Origin: Lasiosphaeris hirsuta
Lineage: Eukaryota > Ascomycota > Sordariomycetes > Sordariales > Lasiosphaeriaceae
Length of the DNA stretch: 64,000 nt
Reading direction: 5' to 3'
Assembly: GCA_030549175.1 (NCBI GenBank)
Contig: JAUKUA010000001.1
Span: forward strand, 3,286,001 to 3,350,000
Shown here: piece by piece, positions 22,156 to 32,341 of the stretch
Layout: the number at the start of each line of letters is the position of its first letter
Position numbering within the stretch: the first letter of the stretch is position 1
Notes under the pieces: generated by a model
What the model saw: the letters and a program-made list of their open reading frames with translations, nothing else
Database searches by the model: none
Told to the model about the DNA's origin: nothing
Position numbers and translations under genes: made by a program

Positions 22156-24471
22156 TCACCGGCCGTCGCCTAGGTTGAGCCAGCTCATGTCGTCTCGCGT
22201 GATCGGTTGCTGGGGCTCTTGTTGTTGTTGTTGTGGCTGCTGTCGCGGCGTTGTAGATTGTGAGGGCGCCCGTGAGCTGGCCGACGCGGGCGCAAGAGGA
22301 GTCGAGTACGCACTTGTGCTTGCGTTGTAGAATGTAGCCTGGGCGCGGTCCGCTCCCCATGGCCTCGATTCGGTAGGATCCCAGGCATCATGGACTGAAG
22401 CAGGGATGCCACTCGAGTACCCCGAGACCGAGCTAATCCCACTTACTGGCCGATGTGTCTCGATCTGTCCGCTCAGCCCCTCTCGGATCTTTTCGTGGTT
22501 TTGGGCAATGGTTGGGCTGCGTGATGCTACATGACTGAAGGACGCTCGTGACTCATAAATTTGCAAAGGTGGTACCGTTGCACTGTCCTGAGTGATACGG
22601 TGGCCGTTACTGTAGTGTGAGCTCGATTCTGAGGCTATAGTGGTACGCTGCGATGCGACGTTGGCGGCGGCGTTGGCATTGCCGCTTCCTGCGCCGAGGC
22701 CGAGAAGATTTAGGGCCGAGCCGCCAGACCAATACCTGTTCCATCCGGAGCTCCGGCGCATGCTGCCCTGCTCATCTGGTGTGGTTGCCATGGTGTTCCG
22801 TGGTCTTGGCTCCACCGTGTCGGGTGCGAACGAAACTCCCTTTTCGTCTCGCGACTGCACGTCGGGCTGAGGAGGCTGGGCCGTCATGGCCCGAGGAGCG
22901 TTCTGCGGGATGGGCTTGCTAATCGTGCTCTTGAAAGCCTTGAAGGTGCTCTCGACAGAGCCGTGTTTGGTGTTGTTGCTTGGGTTACGGGCGGGTGATG
23001 ACTGTCCTGGCTTCGCCTGGTTCAGGCGACCCATTAGGATAGCCATTGACGAAAAGGAACTTGCCGAGTTCTGTGTCTGGTGCCCGCGGAAGACTCCTAC
23101 ACCGCTCGGGGCATGCGGCAGGCTGTCGCTGGCGTAGCCAATTCCCGACTTTTCGTCTGAAGAAATCCCACTAGCTCTCCTGGTGTGGCCGGCCTCGATA
23201 TGCGCATGCTGCTTTCGCTTCCTCTGGATGCACCAGTAAAGACCGAAAAGAACAACGGCGAGCCCGAAAATCGACCCAAGGACGGCAGCAAGAATCGAGT
23301 TGGTGTTCGGAAGGCCGCCGCCCACTGGCAAGGGTCCGTTGGTGGATGACGGCGTTGCCGATGCTGCTACGGCTGCTGTGGCACTCGATGTAAGGGCTGT
23401 GGAAGTTGCCGTCGCCGTTGATAACGCCGAAGAAAAAGAATCGGACGCGAAGAGTTTGGCTTCAACCAGCCTGTCGGTTGCGTTCTGCCAGCTGTTTTGC
23501 CGCGCATCAAATATGCACAGCACATCTTCGTCGTTTCCGCCAGCAGCCACTACCAAGCCGTCCGGATCCCGAGCGAGACCGAAGGTGCTCCTCGTCGCTG
23601 TTGGTGCCAGAGTTGAATTGTACGCAGGCCACCCATTCACGGTTAGCGGCGCAGGATCCCGTCTGTTCCTTGTCGAGACTCTACTGTCTTCTATTGGCGC
23701 TCTCCTAACAGTTGGTGCATTCTGAACCGGCGCCCCAGGACCGGTAAACAAGACCGATCGGCTCACCGAGTTTGGTGAAACCGTCATATCGAAAGTATAC
23801 AGGCTCTTTGACCCGTCGTCACCCGTCATAATAATGGCCTTGAGCGCCGACGTATCCTTCGGCAGCGGTGCAGCAAGCGATGCCCCCGGATCTACCCATC
23901 TGGTATCGGTGTTAAAGAGCATGACCTTGGTGTTTGAACTGCTCCCGCCGATCAGGACCGCCTCGCTGGCAGACCATGGCAGGAGAATAGGGTTGATTGT
24001 CGGAGGCGCAATCGACTCATAGGCCAAGACTGTAAATGGCGCCGATGCGCCGATGGTAAATGTCTGCGATGACGGATCCTTTGAGCCGTCTTGCGAACCA
24101 GCGTAGACAAGGATAGAATCGCTGCTGTTCAAGTAGGTAGCGCCATGCCATAACCGGTCCTGGGTAACGGGCTGAGGTAGCGTAATCGACTCCCATTTCC
24201 TCGTCAAGTAGGTATACTTCTGGACGCCATGATAGTCGGCCCTTCCTCCCCGACCTCCTATGACGAAGAATGCCGCCGTCGATGGATCTCCCGGCGTCGA
24301 CCCAACGCAAACGCCGCCTGTAACCTTCTCGCCCTGTTCTAGCTGCTCCCACTCGGAACCAGGGGACAATGGCAGCGCCTGAAATGCGTTGGTCGAATAC
24401 GTGTAAAGCGTGTTGTTGAAAATAACCGAGCATATGTCGTTCAGCGCGACCTTTGGCTGAGGGAGTGGCAT
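22156..24471 (-). CDS. Kelch-like single-pass membrane protein with Ser/Pro-rich cytoplasmic tail
   Basis: Read from the ATG at 24471 the protein is 771 residues. The first 370 contain beta-propeller-like repeats (VFFVIGGRGG-like segments, WHGATYLNSSDSILVYAG, ALIMTGDDGSKSLYTFDM-like blocks). A Ser/Thr/Ala stalk leads to one membrane helix at about 392-415 (LAAVLGSIFGLAVVLFGLYW) followed by CIQRKRKQ, a stop-transfer. The tail is disordered, with a Gln/Pro run near the C-terminus. Proteins of this shape in fungi are often labelled pre-mRNA splicing factor CLF1, which does not fit the topology. Inferred: a surface or secretory-membrane protein of unknown role. Odd: the propeller should be lumenal, yet no signal peptide precedes it in this frame, so a 5' exon may be missing. 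The frame stays open to 24627. Confidence 0.75.
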   Translation of the reverse strand: MPLPQPKVALNDICSVIFNNTLYTYSTNAFQALPLSPGSEWEQLEQGEKVTGGVCVGSTPGDPSTAAFFVIGGRGGRADYHGVQKYTYLTRKWESITLPQPVTQDRLWHGATYLNSSDSILVYAGSQDGSKDPSSQTFTIGASAPFTVLAYESIAPPTINPILLPWSASEAVLIGGSSSNTKVMLFNTDTRWVDPGASLAAPLPKDTSALKAIIMTGDDGSKSLYTFDMTVSPNSVSRSVLFTGPGAPVQNAPTVRRAPIEDSRVSTRNRRDPAPLTVNGWPAYNSTLAPTATRSTFGLARDPDGLVVAAGGNDEDVLCIFDARQNSWQNATDRLVEAKLFASDSFSSALSTATATSTALTSSATAAVAASATPSSTNGPLPVGGGLPNTNSILAAVLGSIFGLAVVLFGLYWCIQRKRKQHAHIEAGHTRRASGISSDEKSGIGYASDSLPHAPSGVGVFRGHQTQNSASSFSSMAILMGRLNQAKPGQSSPARNPSNNTKHGSVESTFKAFKSTISKPIPQNAPRAMTAQPPQPDVQSRDEKGVSFAPDTVEPRPRNTMATTPDEQGSMRRSSGWNRYWSGGSALNLLGLGAGSGNANAAANVASQRTTIASESSSHYSNGHRITQDSATVPPLQIYESRASFSHVASRSPTIAQNHEKIREGLSGQIETHRPVSGISSVSGYSSGIPASVHDAWDPTESRPWGADRAQATFYNASTSAYSTPLAPASASSRAPSQSTTPRQQPQQQQQEPQQPITRDDMSWLNLGDGR

Positions 24472-24627
24472 TTTGGGCAACACCACCCTCCGCGTCCTTC
24501 CTCGCAAGGGATAACCCAGACAGTCGGGAGTGCCAACAATATACGACGGGTTAGCCTTGATGTTCTGTTTCCGGTTACAGTGACATATCGGCGGCGATTG
24601 AGGGCGCGCGGGCCCAAAGTAATTCAA

Positions 24628-27600
24628 TGGTTAGATGGTTCGGAGAGTGAACAGTCGAGGGCGATGTAGCTGTCCGCTCTAGAATGGTGTAAAGGTATGA
24701 AATGTCGGAATGTTGTTCGGAATGCCGCTGAGAACAGAGAAAGTAATCGAAGTCTAGAACGTGAGGGCCGGCCTTTGGACGATGATCGACGGAACAAACT
24801 TGTGGCTAAGGTGGTTTGCCGGTAGGTTTGCTGATGGTTTTCCTGGTCGTGAGAAACGAGATGTGCTCGCCAGGGTCGATCGCGACGATGAAGAAACAAA
24901 ACCGTCCTCCTCAAGGGGGTTTGTGTCGCAGAATGAGAGGGGGTGAAGCGGAGTTGGATGGCGGTCAGGTTCCCTTTCTGCCCAAGGTCCGGTTGGATGT
25001 GCGCAACAAGCAGCCCGTCCTGCACTCGAGCCTCCTGCAACTCGGAGCCCCTGGTACTCTTGGGGGGGCTGTGCGGGCGGCGCTCGCTGTGCCACGGGAG
25101 AAGCGAAGAGGTCGGTCGGTGCCGCGATACGGGGCAAAGTCTCAGGGTCCCACAGTCTTCCACAGTCTCGCTGTGTTGTTGAACGTGCCCGACGAGTTTC
25201 AATGAGTACAACAACCTGACGACGGTGGGAGGAGAGAAAGAAGAGAACGGCCAGAGGAGCGGGGCGGGCAGAGGGAGACCGCACAGAGAGAACCGAGACC
25301 CGGCCGACAAGACGAACAGGGACGACGAACTGGCGAGAAACCACCAAAAGAGCAGCACACCCATGAGGGTGGGAGATGAACACACAAACAGTCCAGATAG
25401 AGTCAGACAAGGGCTTGGGCGAATAAAAAGTCGCAATGCGGTCCGGGAGGGTGCCCTTGGCCTGCATATTGTCGCATCGGGTCGCTTCTCCTACTGGATA
25501 CCTCTCGGGCCATCCAAACCCATGCGCAGCCCAGGTAACCCGACCCTCATGCGACTTTGAATGCAACTCGCCAGGTCATGGGGGCTTGTAGGCTTGGTTC
25601 AACGAAGGGGCACAGGCGCAAACAGAAATTAGCTTCGATGCGGGAACCTGCAAATCAAGGACTGGTGTCTACACCCTCCCCAGTCCCTCCCATTCACCAC
25701 TTGCACTTGCACTTGCACTTGCCCATCCAGCAAATGGAGCCTCAGCAAATACAGCGAGGACATATAAGGAACAGGGGCGCGTGAGGGTCTTGTGGAAACA
25801 AAAGGAAGAAACAACATTCGATACACCATGCACACGATACATTTTGCAGGCATTGCTCACATGAAGCCCCGCTGACAATATCGTGGGGTGAGAGTTGAGT
25901 AGCATCGGCTGCATTGCAATCCTCCATCGCTAGGGCGGTACTGGCCCGGCTCTTACTGTTCCAGATATTTGTCGATTCATAACCGTCAGAGAGCGCTGCG
26001 AAAGGGGCGAGTCGCTGTGTGATAAGGGTGACCAGCCCTGGCACTATTGTTTCCTACCAAATTTGTATAGACGAAGAGCAGCCAACAACTCGGTGCACAT
26101 TTCCTCTGGGCGAGACATGGGGGGGAACGACGCCATCGAACGAGAGCCCTGCATTGACCCTGGCGTGCTCTCCGTCTGAAACACTTTGTTCCTGGGCGTA
26201 GCCCCTGACGCTAGCCCTAAAGAAAGCGCAGGAACCACCGCGCGCACCCGCCACCGACCCAATCCCCAACCCAACATTCAAGCCACTAAGCAAAAGAAAA
26301 AAGAAAGGGTTTGGTGTCTTGGGTGGGCAAGGCAAACCTGTGCATCCAACTTTCGACTTGACCGAGCGGGTCTTGATTTATCGTATCTGTTGATAGATGA
26401 CGCATCCACACCACTGATCGTACGGATTGCGCAACAAGCGTCCGATGATATCGGCACGCGACGCAAGAACAAGGCCGTCGCTACGGGCCGAGGACGAAGC
26501 AAGTGGGAGCCGCGGCCCCCCAGCTTCAACTCCACGCCGATCTTTAGCGGATGCGGGTTGGTGCAAGGCGCTTCTTCAATCCACCGTGGACTCGTGGAGT
26601 GCAAAGAAGAACGAGGGGAGGGGGTCCACGGCCTCAGTTAGCTGGCTATACTCCGTATTACACAAACCAGGACCATAGACCATGGATGACGGGGTGCTGT
26701 TGCCAGTAATAATCATAGTAATAGGAATTTGCTAGAAACTTCATCAATGCTGTGGTGTTATCGGCCCCCTCTCATTCCCGTTCCTAGGTGCATGTTACTA
26801 GCCGCCATCAGCTTGCTCGCTGTGGAATGTCCAAGTGAGGCGTGGCCGCCCTGGTGTGAGAGAAAGCCACGGCCTCCCTCTTTTGCCCTGGGCGAAGTCA
26901 CATGCGGCGGTGAACGTGGGGTGAGATCTAAAGTAAGAACCGTAGCACGACATTCCGCCGATCCTCTCAGACCTGTTCACCAAGGGCCGTGTAGTGTACG
27001 AGTGTATCGGAGGGTGGAAGTGGGAAAGTATCCGCATGCCTACATAGAAGGCGCGCGCCACAACGCTTTCAATCAACAAGCAAAATACTCCCAACTGATA
27101 CTACTGTCAAGATCAGATATACCGGTTTGTTCGGAACGGGCCTTGAGCTGCCGTCGGTATGCCTCGTATCAGCACTTCCGCTTCCCACTGCCGCCTTCAG
27201 AGGTGACCCCCAGGTTGGCCGATCCCCGCCTGTAGCCGAAAAAGAGGGCTGAGGTCCGCCTCGCATCACGCGGGATGGAGCGCGCAAGCAAATGCCGGTG
27301 GTGAGAGTCGGGGAGAGATTGGATGCTCCTCCGGCCGGGGGCCATGCCATGCGAATCACCAACAGTGCAGGCAGACCACGCAGAGCTTTGCAGCGCCCGA
27401 GATCGAATTTCATTGGTTAAGGCGGGGGCTGCGAACTGGTAATATGTAATTACCATGGCCACGCTCGTAGCCCCGCGTCGGCGTCGACGCCGGCGTCAGC
27501 GGGAATCCAATGCAATATGCAAAAATTGAGAAATATTGAGCAGGATTGGGCACAATTGCCCATGTTGCGCGGAGCCAACATCGGGCCACGGCCAAGCCTG

Positions 27601-28390
27601 CCAATCGCTCAGAGCCGGCTGACCCCGAGCGTCCCCGCCGTCAGACCAAAAGTCGGCCCCTCATCCTGCCGTTAGACACTGCAGCCTACATAGATAAGCG
27701 CCCGCCCTAGCTGCTCACCACGAATAGAGATAGCAGCCCACACACTCAATTTATCACCCGGCCATTCCTAGGTCTCCCATCCTAGCAAGTTATCGATATA
27801 GTGACAGCCGAGAGCGCGCGGCTTTTTGCTGATGTTCTTGTCACAACACCGATTGGACAGCACTCATCCAGCGTCACATTTTACCAAACCCAGAGGGGTG
27901 GGCACAGTTCTCAAAGACAAGCAGAAGGGAAAAAGCTATGTACTTGTTGACTCCTCAGAGACTTGGCTGTTAAAATACAAATCCACCGATCATCAAAGCT
28001 CCCCGGTCCTGTGGGTTTCTTCTACCCCATGTGATCCCAGCCCTCGCCGTGTCTCAATGTCTCAATGACACATGATCCGCTCAAAAGCCCGCTTCCTATG
28101 CCCTTAACTCCGTATCCGCAAATGTCGGCCCATCCCGAAGGCCGTGGTATCATGATGCAGAGGCTATCTATCATCTGCGGAAGTGATCAACTAAAATCCT
28201 CCCAGCCCGCCCTTCTCCCAATGCAATGCATGTACAATAGTCGTTACTTGTTTCATCCCTTCTTCCCAGCCTAGTTACCGTGGCTCTAGTCTATCTTTCC
28301 CATAAATGAAAGTAGCACCCCGTGCTCAAGCTTACCTAAGGGCTGCCACAATTAATATCCCGCCATGAGCGCCATACCCTGGAATGTCTC
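24628..28390. other. 3.8-kb region between the kelch-like gene and MEX67
   Basis: The 270-codon minus frames at 24624-25566 overlap each other and are probably leader or shadow, though one contains a hydrophobic segment that might be a missing signal exon of the kelch-like gene. A CACTTG hexamer repeat lies at 25698-25721. From 25750 to 28390 short frames on both strands look random, and AT content rises near 27400-27560. No gene is supported. Confidence 0.45.
25698..25721. repeat. CACTTG hexamer tandem repeat
   Basis: Four perfect copies of CACTTG in a row. Confidence 0.95.
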
Positions 28391-30450
28391 CTAGACAGCA
28401 GAGACGAAGGCCGTCGAAGGAAGATTGGGCTTTTGCTCCTCAAAAGCCCGAAGCGCCGAGTCAAAATTCCAGTTTGCAACACCAGTGAGGCACAGCTCCG
28501 AGTACTCAAGGGTCATGCCAGTACGTTTCGACAACTCCCGAATGAGCTGTGCTTTCATGTTCTCATCCGGCACCATGGCACCGACAACCGGCGGTGGGAC
28601 CGAGATTGGGCTGATAGTTGGGTGGATTGGGATAGCGGGGATGGGCGCCTGACTTTCAACCGTGGGCTGTGGCGCCGTTGCGGGTGGTGGTGATGCCGTC
28701 CAGTCGTGAAGGGTCATTTGATCGCTGATGACCCGATACACGTGCCGAGGCGGTGGGTTACTCGGCTTGCTCGGGCCGAGAACAAATGTGCGCGTAAATG
28801 TGCGCGTGCCGAATGTGTTCGTTGAGGCGTCAGCTTCTTCGAACCGGCCATTGACTATGATTATCAGACCCATCGCAGACTCTACTTGACCTGATGGGTC
28901 GGCGAGATGAGAGAAGGTGTGGCCGTCAACGAGCCACTGACCGGGTTCTTCGATGCTGGGGTGCCGCGTCGCAGGTAAAGCTTTCCACAAGTCGCCGATT
29001 TGACTACCACCCGAAAATAGGCGCTGCAGGAGCTGAGGGTTTCTGCTGTTGAACTTGTGAATGTTCCGTGAGAACTTCATGTAAGACCTCCACGGAAGGT
29101 TACGGCCCGAGTTTGGGATAATGGCCAGAGAGAACAACGAGTCTTCATCGTAGAACTCGACAGCAAGGCGAGCCCTGTCAGTGTCGAAAAGGGCGAAAAA
29201 GGCCTGCAGAAACTGGGGCGCGATGTTGTTATCGCCATCCCGGAGGTTCGACGGGAACTGAGGTATGGGTGTTGGCTCCAAGGCCTTGAGAGATGCGGCC
29301 GCTTCTTCCACAGTCCTAACTTGCTGTCCGTTGAGGTTCTGAAGGGACGGGAACCACTGGAGAAGCTCCGGCACGTAGTTTGGCAGAGCAGTGATTGGGT
29401 TGCCCGTAAGGTGGAGCTCCTCCAATTGCTTGAACCGATTTCGCCACTTTGATAGGTTTGATAGAGTTTCGATTTTGTTGCTGCTGAGGTCGAGTCGCTT
29501 TAGATCCGGAAGCGCATTTGCCAGCGAAAAGACCTGGTCGACATCGATAATATCGTTACGAGCGAGAGACACAGCTTGCAGAGCTTCCTTCTTCTCGTCA
29601 GGTCTCTTATACTGCAAGCCGACAATCTGCATCAGGACCTTGAAGGCTTTCTGCGCTGTTGATTGCGAGTCGAACGTGCCCATACCGACGAGGGTGTTGT
29701 CTGCTCCGAGAGCCGAGAGATCGAGTAGTCTTTGCTCGGCATTATAACGCTTTGCCAATACCGCAGTCATGTTCTGCTTCAACTCTAGCGCGCTTTGAGA
29801 CATCCTCGCTTCTTCAGGATTGGGCATCTTCTCGTCCGTCTCAGTGATAGTGAGGGGAGCACCAGCATAAGGGTGGCCTGACACCCGCAGCACGTCAGGG
29901 ACATCATCCTTCCTGACACTGATCCACACGAAATCGTCGTCGACAACAGTCTACAGATTGTCAGAACAAATATAGTACAGGGCGAAATTGGGGAGGGGCT
30001 ACATACTTTGCCGATAGTGACTGGCTTGCTGCCATCAGGCCTGGAGGCCTTACGTTCGATAAATTCAAGAAGACGACGTCGTCCCCCATCAGAATTGTTC
30101 GCAGCTTTGTTATCGCGATAGCCCTGAACCTTAAGAGTTACACGGCCGAAGCCTGCCTTTGATGCGCGGCCAGGGTCTGTTCCATAATTTCTGATGCTTT
30201 GGGCAATCCGTGATGAACCTCGAGTAGGCCGAGTCACAGAGTCCCTTCCGCTACGCGATCCCCTGCCGCCCCGTGTCACGCCGCCACGGACCGAGTTTCC
30301 ATTCGCACCGCCAGAAACGGGGGCGTCCATGGCGACATCACCATCTCGGTCTGTCTTAGTTGTGGCGCGACGCTTGGATATACCGCCGCCCCGGCTGCCT
30401 CGGGGCACATATCGATGTGTGCCGCCACGCGGCCCGGTCGGTGGGGCCAT
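28391..30450 (-). CDS. mex67: mRNA export receptor Mex67 (TAP/NXF1 family)
   Basis: Two exons, 30450-30007 and 29950-28391, give 667 residues over a 56-nt intron (gtatgt...ctgtag) joining TIGK to TVVDDDFVW. Domains in order: an RGG-rich basic arm (1-90), an RRM-like RNA-binding region (about 105-190), leucine-rich repeats (about 272-355, ALPDLKRLDLSSNKIETL, FKQLEELHLTGNPI), an NTF2-like domain (about 390-570, FLQAFFALFDTDRARLAVEF, GQWLVDGHTF), and a C-terminal TAP-C/UBA-like domain (about 610-667) that binds FG nucleoporins. Known: Mex67 with its partner Mtr2 carries bulk mRNA through nuclear pores. All parts are intact and the length is normal. It is divergent from MPH1. Confidence 0.96.
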
Positions 30451-32076
30451 AATGTGTAGCGAGGTAATGAATTATCGGACGGGGGAATAGCGTCTCTCTC
30501 TCAGGCCGCGACCGAGAACAACACGCTGGGTTGCAAAATATGACGCTGTCGACCTTAAAGGGAAATTCGGTCGAGCGTTGTGGCTTTCGTTCCTTTCCCT
30601 TCCCTGTTTTTTTTTTTTTTGTAGTCAAGGATGACGGGGTTGTAGGTGGATGCCAATGTAGGTTGAGGGGAGAAATTAATTTCGTAGGACGGGTGTCGGC
30701 GGGAGCTAGAGGGGTAAGGAAGAGAACGAGAAAGGTTGAACAAAGAATCAAAGGAAAATTTTCAGTCTGCCGCATGCAGTGAACGGAAAGGGTGAAGCGC
30801 AGGAAGCCAAGGTGGTGGCCGCCCGCTATTCGCAGGTATGCAGCGGTGATGGGGTTCTTATAGTTCTAGGTCTGGTCGTTGGTGAGTCGGAGGAACAGAA
30901 GCTTCAAGATGGAACCGTAGCACAGCAAAAAGTAAAGCCTTTGCCCTTTGCTCGGGCCCCACTGTGCAGCCACCAAAGCCCGCCAAGCCATAAATTGGTT
31001 GGCCGCAAGGTTAGCCGCCTGACAGAAAGTGCTAAAGTGCTCACATGACCTCGCGACCAGGCGCGTGCCTGGACCCACCTCAAACCTAGTGGGCGGTGGT
31101 ACCTTTGGAAGCTAGAGTCAGAACCGAAAGACATTCCAAAGAGATGTGCCAACGTCTCCCTCAACCACCAATCGCCAAAGCGGAAGCCAGCTGCTTTGGT
31201 AGAACGCTGTCAACCGATTTAATAGGTACTGCATAGATTAGGCCCATTAGACGAGGGAAAAAAGGAGGCCCATGATCTATGATATTGATACTCTTCTCAA
31301 TTCCCACTCCATTTTTCCTTTTATGTGGTGTGTTTCGAAAGATGCTGTCGGAATCAGACTAGCTACCAACCAACAAAGGCAAATTGTTACACTGCAGCAA
31401 TTAAACCGGCAGTGTATGGATACTTCATGCCCTGCAGCCATCACAAACCTCAGAGACCTCTTTGAAGGTATTAATAAGAATACCGCAACATCGGTATTAG
31501 GAGACCTTCGTTAGCAGGTCGTAAGATCGAGTCAGAATTTTCCCAGCCGTGTGTGTTGGTTGTTTCGAGAGTTAGCAAAGGAAAAAAGAGAGGTTTCACT
31601 TGTCTTGCAACGCGAAAGGTAACGAAGGCGCTGGAAAGCCTTGAGAAATGCTAGGACTCAAATGTCATGCTGAGCTGTGTTGTCTGCCGACTGTTCTCGT
31701 CCAAACCTCTCCGATATGAGCCCAGTTGGTCTTATTTCAGCAACGTGGAGGATCACTGATGGACAAGCTAGTCTTTTGCTGGTCTAGTATTGGGGAGTAA
31801 GTAGGTCCAGGGATGCATGTGTGGGCGGTACCTCACAAATAGTGCCTACCTCGCCAGCCAGGATGTGCGCTGTGTAAGGCATGGCATGGGCATGGAAGTA
31901 GTATTACAAATTGAAAGGCACTGGAGTGCTGTTGTGTACCGAGAGAAAGATGGAAAGTGCAAGACATTTGTATTTACCTAGTGACTTTAGATTAGACGGC
32001 TCTGCACCCAAATTATTCAGCGCATGTAATTTGTCTTCTATAAATTCTCCCCAACTTCCCTCATTTCTATTTCCCC

Positions 32077-32084
32077 TCACGTGA
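32077..32084. promoter_or_regulatory. TCACGTGA E-box upstream of MPH1
   Basis: A perfect 8-bp palindrome containing CACGTG, about 260 bases before the MPH1 ATG. Cbf1-, USF- or Pho4-type bHLH proteins bind such sites. Confidence 0.5.
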
Positions 32085-32140
32085 CCGCGCGACCTAGCGC
32101 GAAATATCTACCAGTCAGCCAACACGCCCAGGCACACTTC

Positions 32141-32159
32141 AACGCGCCTGGGACGCGCC
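32141..32159 (+). promoter_or_regulatory. Paired ACGCGCC motifs, MBF-like, upstream of MPH1
   Basis: AACGCGCC and GACGCGCC lie 11 bases apart, about 190 bases before the ATG. They share the CGCG core bound by MBF/E2F-like cell-cycle factors that drive DNA-repair and replication genes, but neither is a perfect ACGCGT box. Confidence 0.35.
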
Positions 32160-32341
32160 AGGTACACACAGACACACACTCGCTAGGACACCCCTATCGT
32201 CCCCTTTTACACCCCTTTCGCGCCCCTTTCACGCCCCCTCCACCCAGCCACTCACACAGGCTGCAAGACGTCCTCCAAGGCGTTGGGCGGGAACACTTCG
32301 GGCTTCAAAATACTTCAATCGACCAAAACAAGCCTGCAAAT

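Larger units (their letters stand above)
30451..32341. other. Divergent promoter region between MEX67 and MPH1
   Basis: A T13 run lies at about 30607-30619. No coding gene is seen. The MPH1-proximal 300 bases hold a TCACGTGA E-box and ACGCGC-type sites, listed separately. The MPH1 frame is open upstream of its ATG but lacks an in-frame Met. Confidence 0.5.

Noticed and set aside
24624..25566. Two 270-codon minus-strand frames upstream of the kelch-like gene
   Set aside because: They overlap in different frames and show no domain. A short hydrophobic part is kept only as a possible missing signal exon.
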